From assembly GCA_036365515.1 (NCBI GenBank), contig CM070874.1, positions 98,562,442 through 98,626,441 of the forward strand: a stretch of DNA of 64,000 bases. The letters are read 5' to 3'. This DNA is from Torymus aiolomorphi. Its lineage: Eukaryota > Arthropoda > Insecta > Hymenoptera > Torymidae. The position numbers and the translations under genes were made by a program. The notes beneath the pieces are model-generated. The model did not search any database. It was not told the DNA's origin and saw only the letters and a program-made list of their open reading frames with translations. Numbering within the stretch: position 1 is the stretch's first letter; every line of letters begins with the position of its first letter. Shown piece by piece: positions 26,523 to 39,725 of this stretch.

Positions 26523-28555
26523 TTATATTGCTATCCTCAGGAGAAGATAGTACAATACAAACATTTTGATAATACTAAACAATTAGAATAGAATATAGTG
26601 CATTTTTAAGAATCAAATATTTTCCAATATTCATATAAATTATTTCAAAACTATATTTTTGAAATTTACTTTCATTTTGATACCTTTCAATTTTGTTCGT
26701 AAATTACAGACAGTAATTGTTGAATATACAATTATTTTACAATATTCTTCTATAGAATATTGTATTTCTCAAAATTTCATTATTGTTTGCTAACATTATT
26801 TCGCTGACTTGCAGCTTTTGAACGTGGGAACGTTGGACAACCCTCGGGTATCACAGAAAATATAAAACTTTTCACGCCGTACTAGAAAATCATAATTGAA
26901 ACCATACTATAAACTCGCGCTTTAACGATGCCAAAAACGGTTCTTAGTATAATTACACCGGCTGCGTGCGCTCGCGCGCACCGCGAGATACCCCGTCCTC
27001 GTGCGCGCACGAATCCTCAACACTTTTTTTTCCGAGCTGTAAAACAATTTTAACACCAGCACGCGGCAAAATCATAATGAGCGGATCTATCTGCGCGACG
27101 ACCATCTTTGGCCGTGTACATTTCATATAATAGCGCGGCCGCATCGCGTCACAAGGTGCGGGAAAAACCGAGAATAACGCGCGAGAGAACTGCAGAAAGA
27201 AGAGGCCGACGTTGGCACCGTCGCGACTCTCGCTCTTGATGGCGGCATTTTACCCGTCGCTTGAAAGAGAAAGAGAGAGAGACCGGTAGCAGCGGAGCAC
27301 CAGATTCCAGTGTAAGTAACCTTAAGTGCGCACTATGAGTAAACGAGAAATGCGCGCGTCGAGCCAAAGTTATTTGTCTTTCACGAGCTCGTCGTTTCAC
27401 TTTGCTTTTCTATTTTCATTTTTATACTTTTTATTGTAAAGTCGATAAGCGAAATGTTTTAATAATTCGGGTATTCGTATTATCGATAGTAAATAACATT
27501 TAATGTATAGATTATAAATATATAGAATATAATTTAAAAAGATGATGATAATTATTTAAATGATAGTAGAATCACAGTTGAATGAAGCTAAAAAGACAAA
27601 AAAATATTATTGATAACTATTTAAATGCGATGTAATTTCACCATAGCGCATCCATGTAAAAATGCCTAATGTACCTACATTCGATATTTACTTATAAAAC
27701 CGGTATATATTAACATTAATTATTATAGAATTTATAAACCGTTACAGTAAAAAAATGTTTAAAATCTCAGTAATAAGTTTATACTATATGTTTGGATAGA
27801 AAATTTTTGAAAATTAAAATGATAACTTGTTAGTTGCAACGAATATATATATACAGATTTCATTTCAAAAGAAACTTGTAAGTGTACAAGCAGCGAAATG
27901 TCTTTCAAACCACGTTTTTCTTATGAAAGCGAGCCTCTCAGTAGCAGTCACAAATGCAATCAAAAATTCGAAAATTCCTTTATTACTTATATTTTTCTCT
28001 TAATTCTATCCATAAGTTTCCTTCTAAAATAATATTAACTTCTTCTGGTGCTTCCTCGTATGAGCGTCGTACACGCTTATCCTCGTCATACTGGCATTTG
28101 TGTTGTGTACACCGTATAAGTATATGTAAGCGCTTGACTGCAAGTGAGAGAAACCGGAGGACGAGAGGAGCAAGAAGAGATGGGGTAAGAACGAGCGAAG
28201 ACGGCAAGGAAGAGGAAAGGAGAGAATAAAACCAAAAGACGCACGAGCGATGAGCAGATACGCAGCGAGAGTAGCTGCGAGGCAAACGAAAAGAATCCAG
28301 AATGCCGAGGCTCCATCTTCTGGACAAACACCGCAGGCAAAGACGCTCGGTAATAACTTTTCTTGGGAAGTTAATTAATTCCGAGCTTCTTTTTTTTCTC
28401 TATTCTCTCGTGCCTGATCCTGTCATGTAAAACTACAGATTTTGACTACTTTATAAGTTGTACTATATATTACTAAAGAACCAAACCGCTAGTGCCCTAA
28501 AAATGAGAACGAATTTTTAAACCATATTGAGATTTGCAGTTGTGCAATAATTCAT
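26523..28555. other. 2-kb spacer, CpG-rich 26950-27400, no gene recognised
   Basis: CpG-rich and GA-rich stretches at 26950-27400 and 28130-28360 could be regulatory, but no coding resemblance is seen. Confidence 0.4.
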
Positions 28556-28760
28556 TATAAAAAACCGCTGCCGATTCATTGACCCGTGGCTTGCTCAAAC
28601 TTAATTTGCTTATTCCTTTAATGAATTTTTAATAACAAAATTTATCATTTTTGCAACAATTTATAACATAATTATAATTAAATTCATTTATGAAGATTAA
28701 AAAGTAGTCAAAAAATTACTATCACAAAGCTTCCCCTAGGAGGAAGCAAAATACATTTGC
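28556..28760 (+). repeat. Family A end, copy 3
   Basis: ACCGCTGCCGATTCATTGACCC then CTCAAACTTAAT, then the ATTATAATTAAATTCATTTATGAAG block and the hairpin GCTTCCCCTAGGAGGAAGC at 28729-28747. Confidence 0.6.
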
Positions 28761-29620
28761 GAAGTTTAATTTTTCTATTATAAAAAGTAAGTAATATATA
28801 TATGGGTAACTTCATTCGACTGTTCAGCTCAAAATTTTAAAATTGCTCAAAATTTTTTTACTCATTCCAAATTAGCCCCAAAACACAACCCTAGAGTTTT
28901 AGAGCAAAATATTCAATCGTTCAAAAGTTAGAATTAATTGAAAATTTGAAAATTTTGAATTTTTTCATAAATCTTCAATTTTTATGATTTTTTAACTCAA
29001 AAACTTTAAACTTTTTGTATAGAACATTAAATGGGAAAAAGTTTCCAAATTGTAAGTAGAATTGCTCAGAAGTTTTGCAGATCGATGCCAATTATTTTGC
29101 TACTTTATACTTGACAGAACACCATTCAAAATATGATTAAGGCGAATGCGACTGTGTCAATGTCCAGTAAACAAAGGGCTGAAATCGACATGCCGGGTAG
29201 ACAGCTGCATTTTGGATATTTGATAAAACACACCGTCTAAAAACGATGGTAAAAAATGCAGCATCCAAAAACGCCGGCGTCATCCCTAATTTGGCAAAAA
29301 ACTACCCTCGAAAACAGTTTTTCGCTTATAACTCGCGAACGATGAGAGATATCGAAAAAAGTCCCAAACAAAAGTTGTAGAGCGTGAAATTTTACACAAG
29401 AATGACCTATAAATTTCTTGTTTTTGATAAAATTAAGCTTGAGAAAAGCATGTAGAAGTTTCAAACAGCGAGCGCCCAAAGAGGGAGGCGGGCCCTGGCC
29501 GCGCGGCTGCAGCATCATAACACAGCCATGAGTGCCAAATCCATCCGAGCGCTGCCGAGCGCGGCCGAGGCGCACCGCCGACGCGCTCGCAGTTTGCAAC
29601 TTCTGCGTACTTTTCCCAAT

Positions 29621-30519
29621 AGTATATTACGATACGTGGGCCGGAAATTGGATTTCCGGTCCAAGTATTGTATACTATTTTTCTTACTCCCCGGCCGAAA
29701 GTACGTTCTGTAATTGTTAAATAATTAATAAAATTGCGTTGTCGTCTGCTAGCTGTGTTTGAGTGTTAGTTTTTCTTTCGACCTGCTCGATAGTAATGCC
29801 TCTCTCGTCGATATTACCGACTGTTTTTTCTTTCGACCCGGCGTGGAGAGCTGGTTTTTTGGGCGTCTGCTACTTTCGCTGTTGCAGAGATGGTCGGGGC
29901 GGGCATCAGAAACACATTCATTAAAAACAGAAAGAAATAAGGTGATGAAATAAGTACATTAAAGTTTGATCAACTAACTCTTTTTTCTCGTCACCCGTGC
30001 ACTTTCCTCTGTCTATTTCGTACATCCAATGGACATTGATTCGTGTCAAACGTGCCCGTTAGTGACCGTCACGCATAACCTTTTAAACGTTAACATACAT
30101 AAGAAATGAGAAAACAATTGAAAAGGTTATGCATGACGGTCACTAACGACACGAATCAATGTCCATTGGGTGTACGTGTCTAACCTTCACACCGCACAAA
30201 CATCTTTTCCTCAGACGCTCCCGTCCGCACGTTTACTTAATTGTTTCTACACGACTCGTAAATACGTGTAGAAAACAAGAGAAAAAAACAATGACCACGA
30301 TCAAAACAACACCACTTTTTATTTCAACTAACTCTTTTTTCTCGTCACCCGTGCGCATGAGACAGAGTGGCTCATGCGCGCGGGCGCTCAAGCGCAGCGG
30401 GTCGGGAAATTTCGGCAGCCAATCAGAGTGCGCGGTTGGTCTAAAATAGGGTGTGAAAGTTAACTTTCGACTCGGAGATGCGGGCCGAAAGTACGTACTT
30501 TCGGGTGGGGGAGTAAGAA
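29621..30519. mobile_element. Palindrome-rich element, copy 2, nested
   Basis: Starts AGTATATTACGATACGTGGG and ends GGGGGAGTAAGAAAA, colinear with 5440-6317. It lacks both GC-rich hairpins found in copy 1 and carries a 148-bp insertion absent from copy 1. Confidence 0.85.
30024..30171. mobile_element. 148-bp MITE inserted in copy 2
   Basis: Inverted ends ATCCAATGGACATTGATTCG and CGAATCAATGTCCATTGGGT, flanked by GTAC on both sides (30020-30023 and 30172-30175). Copy 1 at 6116-6119 has a single GTAC at the same place, which gives the empty site. Confidence 0.9.
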
Positions 30520-30804
30520 AACATAATTTTATCAAAAACAAAAAAGTGATAGGTCATTCTTGTGTAAAATTTCACGCTTTACAACTTTTGTTTGAGGCTT
30601 TCTTCGATATCTCTCATCGTTCGTGAGTTATATGTGAAAACCCGTTTTCGGGGATGGTTTTTTGCCAAATTAGGGATGACGCCGGCGTTTTTAGATGCTG
30701 CATTTTTTACCATTGTTTTTAGACGATGTGTTTTACCAAATATCAACAAAATGCAGCTGTCTACCCGACATGTCAATTTCAGCCCTTCGTTTACTGGACT
30801 ATAT

Positions 30805-30942
30805 CCCTCACGAAAGGCTAAAAATTTTGTATAAAAACGGTTACCTTTAAAATGCGACCTTGATCAAGATGGTAATTCCATCTTCATCAAGGTCGCATTT
30901 TAAAGGTAACCTTTTTTACAAATTTTTTAGCCTTTGGTGAGC
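30805..30942. mobile_element. 138-bp MITE inserted in the right foldback arm
   Basis: Palindromic, with ends CCCTCACGAAAGGCTAAAAA and TTTTTTAGCCTTTGGTGAGCG-like sequence, flanked by ATAT. The opposite arm near 29155-29170 lacks it. Confidence 0.85.
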
Positions 30943-31301
30943 GATATTGATACAGTCGCATTCGCCTTAAGCATATTTTGAATGGTGTTCTGCCAAGTAT
31001 AACTTAACAAAATAATTGGCATCGATCTGCAAAAATTCTGAGCAGTTGTACTTACAATTTAGAAACTTTTTTCCATTTAATGTGCTATACAAAAAGTTTT
31101 TGAGTTAAAAAATCATAAAAATTAAAGATTTATGAAAAAATTCAAAATTTTCAAATTTTCAATTAATTCTAACTTTTGAACGATTGAATATTTTGCTCTA
31201 AAACTCTAGGGTTGTATTTTGGGGCTAATTTGGAATGAATAAAAAAATTTTGAGCAATCTTAAAATTTTGAGCTGAACAGTTGACATGAAGTTACCCATA
31301 T

Positions 31302-31746
31302 GTAAGTATAAATAATTAAAAATCCATTTACTAGCAAATGTTTTTATTTCGCAAAACAACTAATGAGAAAGTTTAGAATTGCTTATGAATATACGGTCTA
31401 TTTTATGGATAAATATAAAAACTTTTAACTAAAATCACAAGGATATTAGTAAACAGTCTTCTAGGCTGAAGAAAATCTGAATTGATTCTACTCCAGAAAT
31501 GCAAGTATATGACTTAATTTATGAGTCTTTCCAGGTAGAGCAAAAGGTAGCGTCCCATCTCAGCAGCTGCTGTTACTTTCACTGGTTCCATGCCAATGCC
31601 TTATAATCGCCTCAAAATTTTTCTCTAGATATGAGCTGCACACTCGGGTGCTTATATACGCCGCCACTGCGTTCGTGTTTTTATCAGTTTTATACCTTAT
31701 GCGTTTTTACAGTAAGAACGCATTTGAATAACTTTGCATGAGCGTT
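31302..31746. other. Spacer, nothing recognised
   Basis: No repeat border or frame of interest. Confidence 0.4.
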
Positions 31747-32512
31747 TACTGTTAGGCGCGGTAGCAGCGTGACTATTAAATTTTTTACTTGCGTTTGCAT
31801 TCCGCAGCGCACGTATATGAGAAAAGTATTTAGTTTTTGTATTGATCTGACTCGCATTATAAGTATAAAATAGTAGATTTCGACACGGGTGCGAAAGGTG
31901 ATTATTTAGCTCATGTGACATTTTTCGCACAAGCAAAGCGAGTGAGAAAAGTCACATGAGCTAAATAATACCACGAGAGACGAATAATCATATTGAAGTT
32001 ATGATTTTGAGGTTAGAGTGGTTAGAGGTGTGAGTATAAAAGAGTCTTTTTCTCCAATGCATGCTATATGTGATTTATTACATAAATCGATCAAACTTGA
32101 ACTAATAATGAGATTCACAAAATTCTCTTTACTGTTTGGCGCGGTAGCAGCGTGACTATTAAATTTTCTACTTGCGTTTGCATTCCGCAGCGCACGTATA
32201 TGAGAAAAGTATTTAGTTTTTGTATTGATCTGACTCGCATTATAAGTATAAAATAGTAGATTTCGACACGGGTGCGAAAGGTGATTATTTAGCTCATGTG
32301 ACATTTTTCGCACAAGCAAAGCGAGTGAGAAAAGTCACATGAGCTAAATAATACCACGAGAGACGAATAATCATATTGAAGTTATGATTTTGAGGTTAGA
32401 GTGGTTAGAGGTGTGAGTATAAAAGAGTCTTTTTCTCCAATGCATGCTATATGTGATTTATTACATAAATCGATCAAACTTAAACTAATAATGAGATTCA
32501 CAAAATTCTCTT
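31747..32512. repeat. 383-bp tandem duplication, two units
   Basis: GGCGCGGTAGCAGCGTGAC recurs at 31755 and 32138, and the two units differ at only a few bases. Each unit contains a hairpin TAGCTCATGTGAC / GTCACATGAGCTA around AAGCAAAGCGAGTGAG. A diverged piece of the same unit lies at 62068-62190. The short minus-strand frames MLVRKMSHEL... occur in both units because of the duplication and are not evidence of a gene. Confidence 0.9.
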
Positions 32513-34260
32513 ATTTGATATCTAATAGTGCAAAAAGTTATAAAAATTTCTCTTGATTTTCATATTTCAATTTGGTAAAGAGATTCGACTAATAAATAAA
32601 TATAATAAGATTGAATCAAAATATATTCAATTATTTATTGAACATAAGGCAAAAATAAGGCAAGAATCTGGAGGAGTGTTAATAATTTGAGAAACACACG
32701 AGTCTATTATACTGTTACATGACTTTTTGTTATGATACAAAGTTATTTCATTATGAAAAATACTTAAATTAAATTAATGATAAATAAAAAATATTTAGTT
32801 TTATAATTATTTATTTAATAAAATACAATAACTTACGTAAATAACTAAATATGTCCATACTTGATTTTTATTTACAAGGTGTTCAAAAAGTTCCGGAACG
32901 GTCGAATAACTCGTCGGAAAAGAATTTTCGCTGAAAACACTAAATGGGATTTAAGATTTTGAAAAAGCTATCAGGTACAATGGCCATTTTTGAGACCTAG
33001 TAAACTTTTGGGCCTTATAATCCCAAGTTCAATTTTATAAATGGGAACCCCTATTATTTACTCCAAATTCGTTTTCAGCGCCAAATTTTATTTTCAGATA
33101 GATATTATTGATGGCATCCTTGGCCAGTTTTTTTTATTACTGCTTCTTATAGCTACTTACCACTTCAAAATCAGATATTGGGTTGATGGGGTCCCAAACT
33201 TTGAATTTTCGAATTATAAGCGGAAATACATCCTAAACCACATATTATAGCAGAAAACCCGATATTAGTCCTTTACAACCCAAAGCATGTTTTTGGACCT
33301 TAATATTAAAGGAGTTATTACCCTATATTAAGGTGGTTCACTATTTAATTTTTATGTCATAAATTATTAAAATATAATAATGTACGTACACAGAGGTATG
33401 AAAGGCGAATACTTCATGAACCGAAAAAAAGTATTGTGATAAAAAATTGTTAATCGAACACGTAGATATTGTTCAATAAGTAAAAAGTTACTTTCGCTTC
33501 TTACCAACTTTTTATTTTTCATTAGATTTTAATGTTAAACGTCTCATTTTGCTCCTTAAACATTTGTCTACGACCCATCCAGGCTTATATTATGGAATAA
33601 TAATATATACGAAGAAATTTGTAATTATTTACAGTTTAATTACAAGTTTACTGCGTACAATTATTAAAAGATGTTTAAAGAGTGCATCCGTAAGTACGAG
33701 GTGATATGTAAGGTTGCATATATCAGGGGATGGAAAGCATTTAATATGTAATATGATTTCTGTATTATGCTGAATATTCATGGATGTTGTGAAACATTTT
33801 AAGATTCAATTTCATTGGTCTGCATAGAGTATGCACAAAATCTGATATTTTTGAATTTCTTTAAATAAAAGTTTCAAACTTGCGTATTTAAAAAAAATAA
33901 AATAAAATAAAGTATAAATAAAATTAAGTTTTCTTACTTATAAGATTTGTCTAATTATTTTATTATTTGAAGAAAAAATCTAAATTGTCTAAAAAAACAT
34001 GCTTATAACCTAAAAAACAAAATATGACGCGGGAAGCAAATTTGAATTTAGCTAAGGTAGATATGGATATTACTGCTTCTTACATAAGAAGCAAGAGTTG
34101 GCGCCGTAGGCAAGGCAAAGTACGCAGGGAGGGACAGTCCCCCTAGTTTATGTATGAACTGAATAGTTAATATGGTACAACAATAAATTAAATTTGAGAA
34201 AGATAAGTACTAATTAGTTGATATTTTATTTTAATTTAATAATAAAAATTTTTTTCAAAT
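32513..34260. other. AT-rich spacer with a solitary TTAA end
   Basis: TTAAGGTGGTTCACT at 33330 matches the ends of the TTAA-flanked elements, with no partner found. A hairpin GCTTCTTACATAAGAAGC lies at 34075-34092. Nothing else recognised. Confidence 0.45.
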
Positions 34261-34263
34261 ATA

Positions 34264-34270
34264 TACACAC

Positions 34271-34362
<92 letters not shown>

Positions 34363-34392
34363 ACACACAGACACACACACACACAGACACGC
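34264..34392. repeat. (CA)n microsatellite
   Basis: About 130 bp of CA with CACGCA and CAGACA variants. Confidence 0.97.
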
Positions 34393-35663
34393 ACTAGCGT
34401 TAATTAGCGCGCTACACTCGCCACTCTTCGTCTTTTGTTTTTCATCATTCGAGGTTCGAGTTCAAGATTCAATAATTCGCTCCGCGAATCAATCGATATA
34501 TTCTCGAATGCTTAAATTATATAAAGGATTACATTGTTTTGTTACAGATACTTTATATTTACAGATATTTTATTACTAAATCGGCCAACGAGTAGCAAGA
34601 AAAAGAATAGACGAATATAAAGTTTAAAAAAAATTTGACTATTATTTTATTTACATAAAATCTATATTTTTAAACTCACAGCAGAATAAAGGCTGGAGTT
34701 TTGAAGTACAAAAATATTTATCAGGAAAATCGTATTTAAAGTTTAGAGGAAATTTTACATAAACTTTTATAAAATTAATAATTTTTATTGTTCTACTAAA
34801 TTTTTAATAAATCTAATAATAAAAATGTACTACTTTATTTGCACAGTGCATATTTAAATCTAACATTACTTTGGTACTTTGGACTATACAGTTACAATAT
34901 AATAGCCTGATTATTGCGTGCGCTAGTCAATGCATTGAAATGTATGCATTGGCAATGATTGCATGCATTTTAATTAGGGTATCGAATATACATTTCGCAA
35001 CTTTCACGTAATTAACTTTGTAATTAACGTTTTAATCAACGCTTACATAAAGCAGAATACCCAAGGGGTACAAATTCAGCAATATTGGTTGCATTGCCTA
35101 CAAAAGTTTTACCTCTTCATAGAATATAAATAGTAACGCTAACGAGGATTAGCAAAACAATAATGTTGAAAATATTCATTAAATTTTTAACAAAAAAGAC
35201 AAATTTATTGCTTAAAGTACGTCGCAAACGTATGGGTCTGAACTTTACATCGTTGGAATGCAACAAAATAATGTCTTACAATTAATTTAAGTTATTAAAA
35301 AATGGAAATTTCATCTAAACCTTTGTTACAGAGTTTTTTATTCTATAAAACATTAAATCTACACACAAAATTAATATTAATTAGTATAACCATGAAACAA
35401 AATAAATTTTTTTTATATTTCGTTGCACTTCAACGTTGCGAACTTCAGATTCATGAAAACATACACAAATTTACTATTCTTCCATTATTAATTACGATTT
35501 CTATGTATTAAAACAGATAATTTCACATTATTCGCTACGATAACTAACTTTTCCAAATCAACGATACCCACCGATAACTGGAGCGGCATGAGTAATGAAA
35601 CGCAGTGAAGAAAAATGGTGCACAGAGGTAAATATCGTAATTAATTATCTGCTGACCTATACT

Positions 35664-35665
<2 letters not shown>
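34393..35665. other. AT-rich spacer, nothing recognised
   Basis: No supported gene or element. Confidence 0.4.
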
Positions 35666-35717
<52 letters not shown>

Positions 35718-35727
35718 GTCTCTCTCC
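35666..35727. repeat. (CT)n microsatellite
   Basis: About 25 CT units, then a CCCGTCTCTCTCCC tail. A 12-13 base G run follows at 35812-35824. Confidence 0.97.
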
Positions 35728-36493
35728 CTAGGGTAAACAACATGCAAATTGGTGTGCGCGATCGCTCACCGACTTACACAAACAGAGAAGAAAAGAGAAA
35801 GAGATGGGGAGCGGGGGGGGGGGGCGACTGGGGCTTCTAAAACTTCGTTCACACGTGTATAAGCAAACGCTCACAGTCAAAACCTATGTGTACGCAGGGT
35901 GCATGTCCGAACCGACGCCATAGGCACCGAGAGTATACGCTCGCGGTCTAGATAAATACTCAAATGCACTCATTTGCACACCTGCGCGCACTTGCAAATA
36001 TTATGCGCATGTGTGCCGTGTTATACAGATACCTTTCCATTGTGCCCCTTGTCTTTAATTAATCAATTCAAATAATCGAGACAATTTAGACATACGAGTT
36101 AAAATTATAACAAAATGAAGCTATCAGAACAAACATCAATTGTAACATTTTTCTGAGCAAAAATGAGTTTATTAATTTTTTTTAGGAGAAAATCGAAATA
36201 AGAATATCTCAAAAGGCAAAAAGAAAATAAGTGATACGTAGATTGAAATGCCTTAAGAATTTGTAAAATTAAGATGATGAAATGCATGTAGAACCTTATA
36301 TTTTACCTGTGATGTACTGACTTAATAATTTTATGAAGATAGAAGGTAGTCAGTGGTATAATTTTTCAACACTCGAACAAATTTTGAAGATATCTTATCA
36401 CTATAAGTGTTGCCATTAGACTTCCATTCTACTCGAAATTATCGGTTTTATATACGAGAATACTACACAAATGTTGACTAACAAGAGTCACCA
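35728..36493. other. Spacer, nothing recognised
   Basis: No supported gene or element. Confidence 0.4.
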
Positions 36494-38030
36494 GGGATGC
36501 GGGTCCTGGATTTTGCTAAAAGAACTATTTTTCATAAAAATCATGTCTCTTTCTTTGATCACAGCTTTACGAATATTCAAGTTACAGGAATAGGCACACA
36601 AGTAAGTAAAAGTAGATGGAAAAAGCTTTGATATAAGTTTTATTTAGTTGAAAAATATTGATTTCTCAAGAAATTATAGGTTGTAACGGGAGGACTGGAC
36701 CAAGGTTTCCTTTTTCTCGCGATCCGATTCCCAGAACTCGGTGCCGTCGGGTGCTGCTTCTACGACGAGCACCCGGGGTTGATGTTCTCTGGATCCCCGG
36801 TTACAAAGGTCGAGTTCGCGGTTGAACTCGACTTTTCCGTGTGCCGGAAAGGGTTAATACTCGCGCTAGCTAGTCGCGAGACGCGGCCACTCAGAATGAT
36901 CGTCGTCTCGGAGCGACGATCCCGCGGAGGCGGTGGTATCCGGGAGAAGATTAGGTTGAGGTCAAGAAATGAAGAATAGTCTCGGTTACATAAAACAACA
37001 ATAACAAGGTCTATTCTAAAAAAACTTTACATCAAATAACGCGTCGCATTGTATTGCGCGCAGACAAGAAGTCGGGATCCGCCGCTCGGCGCGGGCAGAT
37101 CAATGTATTTATTTTCGCTGGGCCGGTGAACGCACCACCGGCCACTCGCTCTGCGAGCCGAAAATACAAAGAGATCGTTGCGCGGAATATAACAAAGAGT
37201 CTTACCGGGATAGGTGTACACTCCTCTCGTCGCTCGCTCACGAATCCGCTCCTGCGTCAGGTCTTATCCTCGGACGCTTCGGACCCCAGAGGTGTCTCGG
37301 ATTGTTCGCGTGCGCTGCTCTTCGTGGACGATACGGCGATGCGCTGTACCGGTAAGGACGTACGATACCACTTTCTTGGAATGATCTAACTCGCGTGCGC
37401 ATGGTTCGACAGCCCGAGAGAATCTAATTCGAAATTGAATCGAGCGCGACTTTGCAACCACCAAAGTTGCGCTATCCCCGCGCGTCGTTTGCGAATACAT
37501 CGTCCGAGCGATGTAGGCAACCGCTCGAGATACACGAATTCACGGGGACGAGAGCCAAACGAGTTCGATAGAATACAGAGAACCGAGATTCTTATTCTCT
37601 CCGTATTTTATCCTGGAACCTCGTTACAATGTTATTGTAAGAAAATTGCTTAAAATACAATATACAACGCATAAAATAGTTAAAAAAAAAGTAAAGTTTT
37701 GAGTCATTTCCTTTCTTTATTTTTAATAACCTATAACTCTCTAAGAAATCAACATTTTTTAACGAAAGGAAGCTTATATCAAAGTTTTTTCTGTCAACTT
37801 TTATATACACCCGTGTCTGCCTATTTCCGTAACTTGTATATTCGCAAACCTATGATCAAAGAAAGAGACATGGTTTTTGTCTATCACAGTTCATTTTCGA
37901 AATTAAATAGCTTGGGTATCGGGATAAAAGGCCCATTCAGAAAAACCCTGAGACACGTGTCTCATTATTTGTCAAAACCAAGTGCCTATACTGCAATTTT
38001 AGCAAAATCCAGGACCTGCATTCCTGGTAT
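36494..38030. mobile_element. Foldback element interrupted near its centre
   Basis: Left arm 36494-36681 and right arm about 37715-38030 are diverged inverted copies: GGTCCTGGATTTTGCTAAAA / TTTTAGCAAAATCCAGGACC, CATGTCTCTTTCTTTGATCA / TGATCAAAGAAAGAGACATG, and TATAAGTTTT-type sequence inward. The left arm breaks off at TTATAGGT where the LTR-like segment begins. The arms differ by several indels. Confidence 0.7.
36682..37628 (+). mobile_element. Possible solo LTR (Gypsy-like)
   Basis: Begins TGTAACGGGAGG and ends CCTCGTTACA, the usual TGTAAC...GTTACA form of many Gypsy-type LTRs. It is strikingly CpG-rich against AT-rich flanks and breaks the left foldback arm sharply. A matching target duplication is not seen (TAGGT against ATGTT) and there is no clear AATAAA, so it is less certain than the one at 57105. 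Confidence 0.45.
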
Positions 38031-38893
38031 ATCCCTTGCAAGTTTTGGAATTCGGCGGCTTGTGTTCTGAAATTTTTATTTTTCGATTTTAACTATTTCA
38101 CAGTATTACTTCTCTTGATACAATCGAACAATATTTACGCTCGATTTTGATTTAATTTAGACTATTGTAGACATTTTATTTAAATTTGAAATAGAAATAA
38201 TTTTGTATCTAACAAAAATGCTAACTAACTAGGTTCAATGTTTCAAAGAATTATATGATTACTACTGAAAAGTGTTTAGATAATCTCAAAAGAAGTATAC
38301 ATTTGCTTAGAAGTTAAAATTGTGATATTGGAATGAATCACGATTATAATACATAGCTATTTTTAGTGAAATACTTATTGGTTAGGAGTTTGTTCAATAC
38401 TATAAAAACGGATTCAATTTTTCACTGTAACCAAACTTCCTTCAAATTGAAAAATATATTTTTATTCAAGTTCTTTTACTTATTATATTTATGTAAAGTT
38501 CACATAATAGTAAGATCTATAGTATGCGATTAGCCTTGAAAGACATTAAATTAATTAAAATTTATTTGTAGAATTTCTCTTTCACACTTTTCTTAGTGCA
38601 GTTGAAGTCCCAAATTTGCATGAAGAATTCTCTTGAGATATACCCATTAAACAATAACGGCCTGCTGCAATAATTTTTATTCGAATTTCTGATCAGTTTC
38701 ATTACGAATTTCCCTACAAATATTTACTCTGTTACTATATTTTTGACAGCTGCTATTTTTGTTTGTATCACACCTCCTTCTTTCATTCAAAAAATTAGCT
38801 ATTATATTATTTATATTTGATAGCTAGTTATTATTCGTTATTAATAAATATACTATTTTGCTTGGTGTAAAATAATTACTAAATGTCGAGACG
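38031..38893. other. AT-rich spacer, nothing recognised
   Basis: No supported gene or element. Confidence 0.4.
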
Positions 38894-39038
38894 TGTTCTT
38901 GTTTATGCACATACTGATTGTGCACATATTAATTGTGCACACTTTAACATTGGTATATATCTATATATATAGATCTGTACCAATGCTATCTGTGCACAAT
39001 AAATATGTGCACAATCCTTATGTGCACAAACAAGAACA
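38894..39038. mobile_element. 145-bp palindromic MITE
   Basis: TGTTCTTGTTTATGCACATA pairs with TATGTGCACAAACAAGAACA. TGTGCACA recurs several times within the arms and the centre is a TATATCTATATATATAGAT palindrome. Confidence 0.85.
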
Positions 39039-39519
39039 TGCCAATGTTGAACTATTTTAATTTTACAAAACTATGAGTTCCAAAGTTAAAGAATTAAAAG
39101 TATAGCTAACATAACTGAAATTTTAATTCGGGCAACTGAATTCTTCGCGTGTGAACAGTACCAGAGCCACCTTAATTAAAATAAGTGTTATACTCGTGCT
39201 TGTACGCACGTACATCTCACGAATGAGGTACGCATTGCTCCGAAAACCCGTGTAACGCGCCGAGCTGCTGCCGCGTGTCGGGGGCTAATGAAACTGCAGT
39301 TCGCGCGAATCTTTTCATAAATATCCCTGCAGTAATAGTGCTCTTGTATGTATGTGCATGCGCTTGCACGCACAACTGTATCGGTTTTATATCGCGAGAT
39401 AGAGTTGCTTGCTCTCGCGCATATTTAATTTGTTAACGCACTAGCTGTAGCTCGAGAGTTTACGACGCATGCTTTGTACGCACTTGCAGACATGCGAATT
39501 AAGTATATGTATAGATATT
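39039..39519. other. Spacer with a solitary TTAA end
   Basis: CCAGAGCCACCTTAA at 39161-39175 looks like the right end of a TTAA-flanked element. CpG-rich at 39190-39480. No gene recognised. Confidence 0.4.
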
Positions 39520-39725
39520 AACGTGCGTTAATTCCGGGACTTTTACTCTGTACCTGACTGTTATTTCCTGGACTTCACGGAAAAAAAATTGTATATAAAA
39601 GCGTTATTTCCGGGACGCGCCTAGAGTCTATAATCCGAGGGTCCATTATTTCTTTAGTCACTTACTATAGACGAACTCTGAGAAAATAAACTATAAGATC
39701 CTGTAGAATCCCGGAAATAACGTGT
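39520..39725. repeat. Conserved-core repeat with TTATTTCCGGGA flanks
   Basis: The core CCTAGAGTCTATAA...GGGTCCATTATTTCTTTAGTCA at 39619-39663 is flanked by GTTATTTCCGGGAC on the left and CCCGGAAATAACG on the right, with further copies of the flank at 39530 and 39561. The same core with different flanks lies at 58200-58330 and, inverted, at 58524-58650. Confidence 0.75.

Larger units (their letters stand above)
28800..31301. mobile_element. 2.5-kb foldback element with 636-bp arms
   Basis: Left arm 28800-29435 and right arm 30524-31301 are inverted copies beginning ATATGGGTAACTTCA. After removing a 142-bp insertion from the right arm, both arms are 636 bp. The loop holds a GC-rich stretch (29436-29620) and a whole second element (29621-30519). 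No transposase is encoded. Confidence 0.9.

Noticed and set aside
31697..32319. Two nearly identical minus-strand frames beginning MLVRKMSHEL
   Set aside because: Their identity comes from the 383-bp tandem duplication; composition is non-coding.
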